Assembly: GCA_019418525.1 (NCBI GenBank)
Contig: DYBS01000025.1
Coordinates: forward strand, 1 to 12,677
Length of the DNA stretch: 12,677 bases
Direction of reading: 5' to 3'
Origin: Clostridiales bacterium
GTDB taxonomy: Bacteria; Bacillota; Clostridia; Oscillospirales; Oscillospiraceae
Shown one piece after another: positions 1-7,283 of the stretch; the first letter of the stretch is position 1; the number at the start of each line of letters is the position of its first letter. The notes beneath the pieces are model-generated. The model saw only the letters and a program-made list of their open reading frames with translations. It did no database searches and was not told the origin of the DNA. The position numbers and the translations under genes are program-made.

Positions 1-650
1 GCCGTGAGAGGACCCACCGCCAGGCCTTTCTCCCCGCCGGTGAGGGTTATCTCTCCCAAGCCGGTGGATATCTCCACCTCCCCGAGGGAGGCCCCCTCCG
101 GCACGGTGATGGTCACCTGGGCGGTCTGTTTCCCGTCCGCACTCAGATGCAGCCCGCTCCGCTGGCGGCCCTCCACCCGCAGAACGCCTTTTTCCACCCA
201 GGTGTCGATGGTATAATCGGTCCCCTGCCAGTCCGCCTCACAGCGGTAGAGGTCCCCCTCCTGCCGCAGGGTGACGTCTCCCCAGTCCAGTTCCACCTCC
301 ACCGCTGTGAAGGGATCGGCCAGGGAGTTGCTGCCGCCCTCCTCCATTTTCGGGGCCCAGGGCCGCAGCCGCACCAGCCACAGCGCCGCCGAGAGCACCA
401 GCACTCCGGCGATGGCCCCCCACAGCAATTTTTTGCCCCGGGGGCTCAGCTTTTTCTGGCCCAGGCGGTCCAGCAGCTCCTCCGCCAGCTCCTCCGGCGT
501 TCCCCAGTCGGCCATCCGCACTTCCTCGTTCTCCGGCCCCGCCTCGTCCAGACAGGCGGCGTAATAGGCCACCGTCCGCTCCACATCCTCTGCCGCCATC
601 CGGCCCCCCAGGGCCCGGCGCAGCCGCTCCAGATATTCCTCCCGCAGCAT
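1..650 (-). CDS. HAAS (DUF1700) / DUF4097 membrane protein, N-terminal 216 residues; truncated by the window edge
   Basis: The reading frame is open from an ATG at 650-648 to the left edge, giving 216 residues without a stop. Residues about 1-65 form a HAAS/DUF1700-type helical domain (starts MLREEYLERLRRAL, then VAYYAACLDEAG and WGTPEELAEELLDRLG, the typical family pattern). A basic stretch (KK, RGKK) precedes one hydrophobic membrane segment at about residues 75-93. From about residue 110 onward the short alternating beta-strand pattern (VEVELDWGDVTL, VEISTGLGEITL) resembles DUF4097 adhesin-like beta-helix domains. In Firmicutes this architecture is usually a cytoplasmic HAAS domain with an extracytoplasmic beta domain, often beside a PadR-type repressor; no such gene lies upstream here. 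A GGGAGGG ribosome site sits 7 bases before the ATG. Its cellular role is not known. The family call is fairly sure; the total length cannot be seen. Confidence 0.8.
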   Translation of the reverse strand, partial: MLREEYLERLRRALGGRMAAEDVERTVAYYAACLDEAGPENEEVRMADWGTPEELAEELLDRLGQKKLSPRGKKLLWGAIAGVLVLSAALWLVRLRPWAPKMEEGGSNSLADPFTAVEVELDWGDVTLRQEGDLYRCEADWQGTDYTIDTWVEKGVLRVEGRQRSGLHLSADGKQTAQVTITVPEGASLGEVEISTGLGEITLTGGEKGLAVGPLT

Positions 651-828
651 GGGTATCCCTCCCCGTTGTTGGTAGGGACAGTGTACCGCCCCCGGATTGA
701 ATTTGAAACGCACGCAGCATTAAAGTTTTCTTAAAATCTTCCCTCCACAATCGACGCTCCTTTTGTCCATTCTGCCCAAGATGTGGTTATTTCCAAAAAC
801 GGAGCAAACAATATCCTGTTTTTTTCTC

Positions 829-857
829 TTGAAAAATCGCAAAATGTGTACTATGAT
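829..857 (+). promoter_or_regulatory. Sigma-A-type promoter for the activase operon
   Basis: TTGAAA (829-834) and TATGAT (852-857) are separated by 17 bases, an ideal spacing, in an AT-rich stretch that contrasts with the GC-rich genes. Transcription would start near 864, leaving a leader of about 75 bases before the ATG at 940. No clear operator palindrome was seen. Each box matches consensus at five of six positions. The promoter for the divergent minus-strand gene is less clear and was not called. Confidence 0.7.
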
Positions 858-900
858 GTAGAATACAATTTTATGCCTTTTTCTTTTTAAATAGGTATCT

Positions 901-922
901 GCCCCGCCGGGGCCTAATTTTT
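901..922 (+). other. Small GC hairpin followed by five T in the activase leader
   Basis: GCCCC (901-905) and GGGGC (909-913) form a 5-bp stem with a 3-base loop. After CTAA comes TTTTT (918-922), just ahead of the GAGGGG ribosome site at 925-930. It resembles a weak intrinsic terminator or attenuator inside the leader made from the 829-857 promoter. The stem is short and it may have no function. Confidence 0.3.
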
Positions 923-939
923 ATGAGGGGACGAAAAGA

Positions 940-3876
940 ATGAGCCTACGCATCGGTATCGACATTGGCTCCACCACGGTCAAGGTGGTGGTGCTGGACG
1001 AGCACAACAAGCTCCTGTTCCGCTCTTATGAGCGGCATTATTCCAAGACCCGGGAGCGGGCCTGTGAGACCCTCCACACCATCGAGGACCGCTTCAAGGG
1101 CCAGGACGTCAAGCTGGTCATCACCGGTTCCGCCGGTCTGGGCGTAGCCAAGGCCGCCGGCATCGACTTTGTGCAGGAGGTGTACGCCACTGCCGCAGCG
1201 GTGCGGGAGTACTATCCCGACACCGACGCCGTCATCGAGCTGGGCGGCGAGGACGCCAAGATCATCTTCTTCGGCGGCGCGCTGGAGGAGCGGATGAACG
1301 GCTCCTGCGCCGGCGGCACCGGGGCCTTCATTGACCAGATGGCCACTCTCATGAACGTGAGTGTGGATGAACTGGACAAATTGAGCCTGAAGCATGAGAA
1401 GATTTACCCCATCGCCTCCCGCTGCGGCGTGTTCGCCAAGAGCGACATCCAGCCCATCCTGAACCAGGGCGGGCGGAAGGAGGACGTGGCCGCCTCCATC
1501 TTCCAGGCCGTGGTGGATCAGACCGTGGCCGGTCTCACCCAGGGCCGGGAGTTAAAAGGCAAGATCGTCTTTCTGGGCGGCCCGCTCCACTTCCTCATGG
1601 GCCTGCGGGAGCGCTTCGTGGAGACCCTGAAGTTGGACCAGGAGCACGCCATCTTCCCGGAGGACGGCGACTGCTTCGCCGGCATCGGCGCGGCCCTGTG
1701 CGCCGGGGAGTACAAGGCCCGGCCCTTTGAGGAGTTTCTCCGCCTGCTGGAGGAGAGCGTGGACGCCAAGACCACCGTGGACACCATGCCCCCTCTCTTC
1801 ACCGACCAGGCCGATTATGACGCCTTCCTGGCCCGGCACAACGCCAATCACCCCCCCGAGGCCGACATCAGCACCTACGAGGGTCCCGCCTGGCTGGGTA
1901 TCGACGCCGGCAGCACTACCACCAAGATGGCCCTCATCAAGGCCGACGGCGGTCTGCTGTACACCTACTACCACTCCAACGAGGGCAACCCCGTCTCGGT
2001 GGTGCTGCCCCAGCTCAAGGAGATCTACCGGCTCTGCGGCGACCGGGTGACCATCAAGGGCGCCGCCGTCACCGGTTACGGTGAGGAGCTGGTGAAAAAC
2101 GCCTTTGGCTGCGACCTGGGTCTGGTGGAGACGGTGGCCCACTACAACGCCGCCCGCCACTTCAACCCCGACGTGGATTTCATCATCGACATCGGCGGCC
2201 AGGACATGAAGTGCTTCAAGATCCGCAACGGCGCGGTGGACTCCATCATGCTCAACGAGGCCTGCTCCTCCGGCTGCGGCTCCTTCATCGAGACCTTCGC
2301 CAAGGCCCTGGGGTATGACATCGCCACTTTCTCCAAGCTGGGCCTTTTCGCCCCCCACCCGGTGAACCTGGGCTCCCGGTGCACCGTCTTTATGAACTCC
2401 AGCGTGAAGCAGGCTCAGAAGGACGGCGCCAGCGTGGAGGACATCTCGGCGGGTCTCTCCATCTCCATCGTGAAGAACGCCGTCTACAAGGTCATCCGTG
2501 CCACCAGCGCCGACGATCTGGGCAAGCACATCGTAGTCCAGGGCGGTACCTTCCTCAACGACGCGGTGCTCCGAGCCTTTGAGCAGGAGCTGGGCCGGAA
2601 CGTAACCCGCCCCACCATCGCCGGGCTTATGGGCGCCTTCGGCGCGGCCCTGGCCGCCCGGGATCTCCATCTGGAGCACTCGGGTCTCCTCCGGGAGCAG
2701 GATCTGGCCACCTTTACCCACACCGCCAAGCCCGTCACCTGCGGGCTGTGCACCAACCACTGCTCCCTCACCGTCAACCAGTTCGACGGCGGGCGGAAGT
2801 TCATCTCGGGCAACCGCTGCTCCCGCCCCCTGGGCAAGGAGAAGGTGCAGCTGCCCGACCTGATGCAGTATAAATATAAGAAGCTCCGCGCCATGGAGGG
2901 CGTGGGGGAGGGCGACGGCTCCCGGGGCCGCATCGGAATCCCCTTCGGGCTGAACATGTATGAGAACCTTCCCTTCTGGTTCGAGTTCTTCACCCGCCTC
3001 AACTTCGAGGTGGTCCTCTCCCCTGAGTCCTCCCGCAAGCTCTATCTGAAGGGCCAGCGCACCATCCCCTCCGACACAGTATGCTACCCCGCCAAGCTCC
3101 TCCACGGCCACGTGGAGGCCCTGGTGGAGGCCGGGGTGGACGCCATCTGGTACCCCTGCATGTCCTACAACAACGACGAGGGCATCGGGGACAACCACTA
3201 TAACTGCCCCGTGGTGGCCTACTACCCGGAGCTGCTGGCCGTCAACGTGCCCAGCCTGAAAAAGACCCGCTTCCTGGATCCCTACGTGGGCCTGTGGCGG
3301 CACAAGGACTTCGCCAAGCGCATCGCGGTGCTTATGGAGCAGGAGTTCGGCGTGCCCAAGCGGGAGACGAAACAGGCTGTAAAGCTGGCTTATGAAGCCT
3401 ACGAGCGCTACGTGAACGTGCTTCGTGAGACCGGCAAAGAGTACATCGAGTACGCCCGGGCCTATCAGATGCCCATCATCGTGGTCTGCGGCCGGCCCTA
3501 CCACATCGACCCGGAGATCAACCACGGCATCAACGACCTTCTCACCTCCTTCGGCTTCGTGCTGGTCACCGAGGACGCCCTGGCCTATCTGGAGGACTAC
3601 GCCCCCCGGAAGGTCCTCAACCAGTGGACCTTCCAGGCCCGCATGTACAACGCCGCCCGCTACGTCTGCACCCAGCCCGACATGCAGGTCATCCAGCTGG
3701 TGTCCTTCGGCTGCGGCACCGACGCCATCACCACCGATGAGATGCGGGACATTCTGGAGAGCGGCGGAAAGCTGTACACTCAGCTGAAAATCGACGACAT
3801 CAGCAACCTGGGCGCCGTCACCATCCGCATCCGCTCCCTCATGGCCGCCATCGACGCGCGGAAGAAGCAAAACTGA
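940..3876 (+). CDS. Acyl-CoA dehydratase activase-like protein: two BcrA/BadF/HgdC ATPase modules plus DUF2229
   Basis: The protein has 978 residues; ATG at 940 is 9 bases after GAGGGG. Module 1 (about residues 1-260) has the ATPase phosphate motif at D8-IGSTT and cluster cysteines C123 (NGSCAGGTG) and C162 (SRCGVF). Module 2 (about 318-585) repeats this: D322-AGSTTT, C442 (NEACSSGCG) and C481 (GSRCTVF). Both pairs are 39 apart, as in HgdC, where two subunits share one [4Fe-4S] cluster. A further motif C601-x2-C604-x3-C608-x18-C627 may bind iron-sulfur. Residues about 664-880 match the DUF2229 activase-associated region, with C715, C740 and C756; C925 lies in SFGCGTDAIT. Known activators couple ATP hydrolysis to electron transfer onto a dehydratase or double-cubane-cluster partner in the cytoplasm. 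In many anaerobes this architecture continues into an HGD-D-like domain to reach about 1400 residues; here that domain is the next gene, 27 bases downstream in the same frame. The substrate is unknown. Confidence 0.88.
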   Translation: MSLRIGIDIGSTTVKVVVLDEHNKLLFRSYERHYSKTRERACETLHTIEDRFKGQDVKLVITGSAGLGVAKAAGIDFVQEVYATAAAVREYYPDTDAVIELGGEDAKIIFFGGALEERMNGSCAGGTGAFIDQMATLMNVSVDELDKLSLKHEKIYPIASRCGVFAKSDIQPILNQGGRKEDVAASIFQAVVDQTVAGLTQGRELKGKIVFLGGPLHFLMGLRERFVETLKLDQEHAIFPEDGDCFAGIGAALCAGEYKARPFEEFLRLLEESVDAKTTVDTMPPLFTDQADYDAFLARHNANHPPEADISTYEGPAWLGIDAGSTTTKMALIKADGGLLYTYYHSNEGNPVSVVLPQLKEIYRLCGDRVTIKGAAVTGYGEELVKNAFGCDLGLVETVAHYNAARHFNPDVDFIIDIGGQDMKCFKIRNGAVDSIMLNEACSSGCGSFIETFAKALGYDIATFSKLGLFAPHPVNLGSRCTVFMNSSVKQAQKDGASVEDISAGLSISIVKNAVYKVIRATSADDLGKHIVVQGGTFLNDAVLRAFEQELGRNVTRPTIAGLMGAFGAALAARDLHLEHSGLLREQDLATFTHTAKPVTCGLCTNHCSLTVNQFDGGRKFISGNRCSRPLGKEKVQLPDLMQYKYKKLRAMEGVGEGDGSRGRIGIPFGLNMYENLPFWFEFFTRLNFEVVLSPESSRKLYLKGQRTIPSDTVCYPAKLLHGHVEALVEAGVDAIWYPCMSYNNDEGIGDNHYNCPVVAYYPELLAVNVPSLKKTRFLDPYVGLWRHKDFAKRIAVLMEQEFGVPKRETKQAVKLAYEAYERYVNVLRETGKEYIEYARAYQMPIIVVCGRPYHIDPEINHGINDLLTSFGFVLVTEDALAYLEDYAPRKVLNQWTFQARMYNAARYVCTQPDMQVIQLVSFGCGTDAITTDEMRDILESGGKLYTQLKIDDISNLGAVTIRIRSLMAAIDARKKQN

Positions 3877-3903
3877 CGGCCTGTTATCGAAAGGAACATA
3901 CCT

Positions 3904-5214
3904 ATGGCTGAATTAGTATATGATAAAACCGGGCGGCTCCTCTTCACCGAGGAGATGAAGAAGGAGTACACCCTTCTCATGCCCCAGATGCTCCCCGTCC
4001 ACTTCGCCATGATGGCCCGCCTGCTGGAGACCGAGGGCTACAAGGTGGAGATGCTCACCACCAGCGGCAAGAGCATCGTGGAGGCGGGACAGAAATACGT
4101 CCACAACGACACCTGCTACCCCGCCCTGCTGGTCATCGGACAGCTCATCGACGCCATCCAGAGCGGCAAGTACGACATCCACAAGGTGGGCCTCCTGATC
4201 ACCCAGACCGGCGGCGGATGCCGCGCCTCCAACTACATCCACCTGCTGCGCAAGGCTCTCAAAAAGGCCGGGCTGGAGTTCGTCCCCGTGGTGTCGGTGA
4301 ACCTGTCGGGCCTGGAGAAGAACCCCGGCTTCAAGCTGACCATCCCCTTCATCCGCAAGGCGGTGTTCGCCATGATGTACGGCGACATCATCGTGCAGAC
4401 CGCCAACCAAGTCCGGCCCTATGAGTCCGTTTCCGGCCAGACCGACGAGACCATCGAGTCCTGCATGCGCCGTCTGCTGGATGGCATGAACCAGGGCAAG
4501 GGCCTCTCCTACGAGAGCATGAAGGAAAACTTCAAGTGGATCGTCCAGGCCTTCAAGGACGTCCCCGTCCAGGGCGAGCCCAAGGTCCGCGTGGGCGTGG
4601 TGGGCGAGATCTACATCAAATACTCCCCCCTGGGCAACAACAACCTGGAGCAGTTCCTCCTCTCCGAGGGGGCCGAGCCGGTGGTGCCGGGCCTCACCGA
4701 CTTCATCATCTTCAAGATCAACAACCGCGAGGTGGATGTGAACCTCTACGGCGGCAAGTGGATCAAGAAAAAGGTCTGTCAGATCTTTGAGGATTACGTC
4801 AAGAAGTGCCAGCGGGCCATGATCGAGGCCATGAAGGAGGGCGGCTTCCGGGCCCCCGGCACCTTCGACGACCTGCACCACCTCATCAAGGGCTATCTGG
4901 GCGACGGCAACAAGATGGGCGAGGGCTGGCTGCTCACCGCCGAGATGTTGGAGCTCATCCACTCCGGCACCCCCAACATCGTCTGCACCCAGCCCTTTGG
5001 GTGCCTGCCCAACCACATCGTGGGCAAGGGCATGATCCGCAAGCTGAAGGACGACTACCCCTTCTCCAACATCGTGGCCATCGACTACGACCCCGGCGCC
5101 ACCAAGATCAATCAGGAAAACCGCATCAAGCTCATGCTGGCCAACGCCCGGGAGCTGGCTCGGGAGAGTCAGGCCGCCCACGTCCAAGAGGCCAAGAGCC
5201 CCGCGGAGGTATAA
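3904..5214 (+). CDS. HGD-D-like (COG3581-type) protein, partner of the upstream activase
   Basis: This 436-residue protein corresponds to the C-terminal domain of the long fused acyl-CoA dehydratase activase-like proteins and is distantly related to 2-hydroxyacyl-CoA dehydratase subunits (HGD-D). Candidate cluster-binding cysteines are C71 (NDTCYPALL), C106 (TGGGCRASNYI), C361 and C367 (CTQPFGCLPNHIVGKG). The C-terminal pattern IVAIDYDPGATKINQENR is typical of this family. The start at 3904 is supported by AAAGGA (3890-3895), 8 bases upstream. The gene lies in the same frame as the preceding one: one TGA (3874-3876) and nine sense codons separate them, so a past or present fusion is easy to picture. 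The two proteins most likely form one complex in which the ATPase part drives electrons to a cluster here. The reaction is unknown; a double-cubane-type reductase or a dehydratase are both possible. Confidence 0.85.
   Translation: MAELVYDKTGRLLFTEEMKKEYTLLMPQMLPVHFAMMARLLETEGYKVEMLTTSGKSIVEAGQKYVHNDTCYPALLVIGQLIDAIQSGKYDIHKVGLLITQTGGGCRASNYIHLLRKALKKAGLEFVPVVSVNLSGLEKNPGFKLTIPFIRKAVFAMMYGDIIVQTANQVRPYESVSGQTDETIESCMRRLLDGMNQGKGLSYESMKENFKWIVQAFKDVPVQGEPKVRVGVVGEIYIKYSPLGNNNLEQFLLSEGAEPVVPGLTDFIIFKINNREVDVNLYGGKWIKKKVCQIFEDYVKKCQRAMIEAMKEGGFRAPGTFDDLHHLIKGYLGDGNKMGEGWLLTAEMLELIHSGTPNIVCTQPFGCLPNHIVGKGMIRKLKDDYPFSNIVAIDYDPGATKINQENRIKLMLANARELARESQAAHVQEAKSPAEV
5205..5210 (+). promoter_or_regulatory. 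Ribosome binding site of the GNAT gene, inside the preceding gene
   Basis: GGAGGT lies within the last codons of the upstream gene, 5 bases before the ATG at 5216. With the upstream stop ending at 5214, translation of the two genes is probably coupled. It also fixes the start of the acetyltransferase. Confidence 0.75.
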
Positions 5215-5215
5215 T

Positions 5216-5749
5216 ATGGAGGAGCTCCGGTTTGTGGAGGCCTCCACCGAAGACCAGTTCCGCGCCATGAGCGCCATCCACGCCCGGGGCTGGCGCAGGA
5301 CCTACCCCGGCCATGTCCCCGACGACTACATGCGGGAAGTCATCACCGACGACCACTGGGTGTCCATCTTCGCCGCCAACCGCGCCGCCGGACACTGGCA
5401 GGGCCTGATGCTGTATCGGGGCGACACCCCCGTGGCCTGCTGTACCCTGGGCGCCGCTCGGGTGCAGGGCGCCGAGGGGGGCAATTACCCCGGCTGGGGG
5501 GAGCTGTGGACCTTCTACGCCGACCCGGCGGAGACCGGACACGGTTACGGCTCCCTCCTGATGGAGGAGGCCCTCCGGCGGCTGAAGGCGGCGGGCTACC
5601 CCGCCTGCTTCGTGCTGGTGCTGCGGGAGAACGAGGGCGCCCGGCGGTTCTACGAGCGCCACGGCTTCACCTGGGACGGGACCCACGTGGACATCCCCTT
5701 CCCCCACTACAAGATCTGTGTTGACTTGCGCTATACCCAGGCCTTATAA
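5216..5749 (+). CDS. GNAT-family N-acetyltransferase
   Basis: The 177-residue protein has the Gcn5-related acetyltransferase fold pattern. The acetyl-CoA pyrophosphate-binding loop is at residues 106-120 (ETGHGYGSLLMEEAL, with G108, G110 and G112). The C-terminal signature is at about 135-151 (VLRENEGARRFYERHGF), followed by a final strand region. The N-terminal part (FRAMSAIHARGWRRTYPGHVPDDY) resembles small-molecule or peptide acetyltransferases of the RimI/PhnO-like group. The acceptor is not predictable. The gene starts one base after the upstream stop with its ribosome site embedded in that gene, so it is the third gene of the activase operon. It may act on a product of that system or simply ride along. 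Family call sure; substrate unknown. Confidence 0.88.
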   Translation: MEELRFVEASTEDQFRAMSAIHARGWRRTYPGHVPDDYMREVITDDHWVSIFAANRAAGHWQGLMLYRGDTPVACCTLGAARVQGAEGGNYPGWGELWTFYADPAETGHGYGSLLMEEALRRLKAAGYPACFVLVLRENEGARRFYERHGFTWDGTHVDIPFPHYKICVDLRYTQAL

Positions 5750-5762
5750 TGGTCCTGCCAAC

Positions 5763-5784
5763 GCGCGCCCCTCCGGCGCGCTTT
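5763..5784 (+). terminator. Short GC hairpin after the GNAT gene (weak terminator)
   Basis: GCGCGCC (5763-5769) pairs perfectly with GGCGCGC (5775-5781) around a 5-base loop, followed by only three T. It begins 14 bases after the GNAT stop. It could slow or end transcription of the activase operon, but the T run is short; the stronger terminator lies at 5845-5881. Confidence 0.4.
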
Positions 5785-5854
5785 AACCCGGCTGCGTTGC
5801 TTTTTGCCCCGTCGTCCCCCTGCGCAGCCGTTGTACGATCCTGGACAGCGGGTT
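5785..5854 (+). promoter_or_regulatory. Structured leader with a possible antiterminator pairing ahead of the MATE gene
   Basis: CGGCTGCG (5789-5796) can pair with CGCAGCCG (5823-5830), an 8-bp stem. Alternatively AACCCG-G-CTG (5785-5794) can pair with CAGCGGGTT (5846-5854), nine pairs with one bulged G. This second pairing would use up the 5' arm of the terminator at 5845-5881 and also the base of the first stem, so the two folds exclude each other. No known riboswitch class or T-box was recognised. This is a hypothesis from pairing alone. Confidence 0.3.
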
Positions 5855-5881
5855 TTCCCTCGGGAAAACTCGCTGTTTTTT
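5845..5881 (+). terminator. Strong intrinsic terminator 25 bases before the MATE gene
   Basis: ACAGCG-G-GTTTTCCC (5845-5859) pairs with GGGAAAAC-T-CGCTGT (5862-5876), a long stem with one G-T wobble (the innermost pairs probably open to make the loop), followed directly by a T run to 5881. It will end transcription arriving from the activase operon. Because the next start codon is at 5907, there is no room for a full promoter after it, so it may also act as a conditional terminator for the MATE gene. Confidence 0.8.
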
Positions 5882-5906
5882 CGCCTGGGGCACAAAAGAA
5901 AGGAAG

Positions 5907-7283
5907 ATGCGTGTGAATCCAAGGGAAAACAAAATGGGGACCATGCCGGTGCGCCGCCTGGTCCTCCACATGTCCTGGCCCATGATGCTCTCCATGCTGG
6001 TGCAGGCGCTCTATAACATGGTGGACAGCTACTTCGTGGCCCAGATCAGCCAGGACGCCTTTGAGGCCCTGGCCCTGGTCTACCCCGTTCAGAGCCTCAT
6101 CATCGCCATCCAGACCGGTACCGGCGTAGGTGTGAACACCATGCTCTCCCGCCGCCTGGGGGAGGGCAAGCCCGATGAGGCCGCCTCAGTGGGGGAGCAC
6201 GGCTACTTCCTCTATACCCTGTCCTGGGTGGTCTTTCTGGCGGTGGGCTGGACCTTCGCCCGCCCCTTCCTGGAGCTCTACTCCAAGAACCCCATGGTCA
6301 TCGAGTACGGCGTGACCTACCTGCGCATCATCGTGCTGTTTTCCCTGGGCTCCTGTATGCAGTTCGCCTCCGAGCGGGTGCTCCAGGCCTCGGGCAACCC
6401 GGTGGGACCCATGTTTGTCCAGGGGATCGGCGCGGTGCTGAATCTGATCCTGGACCCGCTGCTCATCTTCGGCATCGGCCCCTTCCCCCGGCTGGAGGTG
6501 GCCGGCGCCGCCATCGCCACCGGCCTGGGTCAGCTGGGCGGTATGGCGGTGGGGCTCTTCCTGGTATCCCGCAATCCAGTGGTGCACCTGTCCCTGCGGG
6601 CCTTCCGCCCCAGCGCCGCCACGGTGGGGGCCATCTACCGCATCGGCCTGCCCGCCATCGTGATGCAGTCCCTCTTCACCTTGATGACCCTGGGCATGAA
6701 CAAGATCCTGGCCTTCTTCTCTGACACCGGCGTGTTTATCATGGGCGCCTATTTCAAGGTGGAGTCCTTCGTCTTTATGCCGGTGTTCGGCCTGAATAAC
6801 GGCCTCACCCCGGTGGTGAGTTACAACTACGGCGCCCGGCAGCCCCAGCGCATCACCGGCGCCATCCGTTTTTCCCTGATCCTCAGCACCGGCATCATGC
6901 TCCTGGGCATGATCCCCTTCCTCTGTTTCCCCCAGGCACTTCTCTCTCTCTTCGATGCCACCCCAGCCGTCCTGGCCGATGGCGTCCCCGCCCTACGGAT
7001 GCTGTGCCTTTGCTTCGTGTTCTCCGGTATCGCGATCCTGCTCTGCTCCGCCTTCCAGGCCCTGGGCGCCCCCATGCTCAGCCTGATCTTCACCCTGGTG
7101 CGGCAGGTGATCCTCCTCTTCCCGGTGGCTCTGTTACTGGGCTCTCTGGCGGGTCCCCGCTATATCTGGCTCTCCTTTGCTCTGTGTGACGGCACGGGAG
7201 CTGTGGCGGCCCTGATCCTGTACCGCTGGATCTACCGGAAGCGGATTGCCCCCCTGGCGCTGGAGGGAGGTGAATCGTCGTGA
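5907..7283 (+). CDS. MATE-family efflux transporter
   Basis: The 458-residue, strongly hydrophobic protein has the length and repeated two-bundle layout (about 12 membrane helices) of MATE exporters. Typical family patterns include the N-terminal PMMLSMLVQALYNMVDSYFV, then NTMLSRRLGEGKPDEAA in the first loop, and VFGLNNGLTPVVSYNYGARQ in the second half, which mirrors the first-half ASGNPVGPMF region. These proteins export drugs or metabolites across the cytoplasmic membrane using a sodium or proton gradient; the substrate here is unknown. The start at 5907 has AAAGG only 3 bases upstream; the GTG at 5913 or the ATG at 5934 would have more normal spacing, so the first nine residues are uncertain. 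The end overlaps the next gene by GTGA, so the two are probably translated together. A strong terminator lies just upstream. Confidence 0.9.
   Translation: MRVNPRENKMGTMPVRRLVLHMSWPMMLSMLVQALYNMVDSYFVAQISQDAFEALALVYPVQSLIIAIQTGTGVGVNTMLSRRLGEGKPDEAASVGEHGYFLYTLSWVVFLAVGWTFARPFLELYSKNPMVIEYGVTYLRIIVLFSLGSCMQFASERVLQASGNPVGPMFVQGIGAVLNLILDPLLIFGIGPFPRLEVAGAAIATGLGQLGGMAVGLFLVSRNPVVHLSLRAFRPSAATVGAIYRIGLPAIVMQSLFTLMTLGMNKILAFFSDTGVFIMGAYFKVESFVFMPVFGLNNGLTPVVSYNYGARQPQRITGAIRFSLILSTGIMLLGMIPFLCFPQALLSLFDATPAVLADGVPALRMLCLCFVFSGIAILLCSAFQALGAPMLSLIFTLVRQVILLFPVALLLGSLAGPRYIWLSFALCDGTGAVAALILYRWIYRKRIAPLALEGGESS

Noticed and set aside
238..750. Minus-strand frame starting at 750 with AAAGGAG about 7 bases before a TTG
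   Set aside because: The protein becomes Gly/Ala/Arg-rich low-complexity sequence and overlaps the HAAS gene in another frame, whose domains are clear; the ribosome-like site is probably chance.
923..943. Six-codon mini-frame (ATG at 923) whose TGA overlaps the ATG of the activase gene
   Set aside because: No ribosome site of its own; the ATG is made by the GAGGGG region that serves the real gene. Probably chance.
1552..3870. Long antisense open frame (about 770 codons) across the activase gene
   Set aside because: It mirrors the G/C-rich third positions of the real gene, is made of low-complexity Gly/Ala/Val/His/Leu sequence, has no family motif and no ribosome site.
3874..3876. TGA between the two activase genes read as selenocysteine
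   Set aside because: No cysteine or selenocysteine motif is expected at this linker, no convincing SECIS hairpin follows, and the next gene has its own ribosome site.
3913..5277. Antisense open frame of about 450 codons across the HGD-D-like gene
   Set aside because: Shadow of the conserved sense gene; no recognisable protein pattern.
5834..5839. TACGAT as a -10 box for the MATE gene
   Set aside because: There is no acceptable -35 sequence 16-18 bases upstream, and transcripts would start inside the terminator stem.
5750..5906. Known riboswitch (guanidine, preQ1) or T-box leader ahead of the MATE gene
   Set aside because: None of the conserved core sequences of these classes could be recognised by eye.
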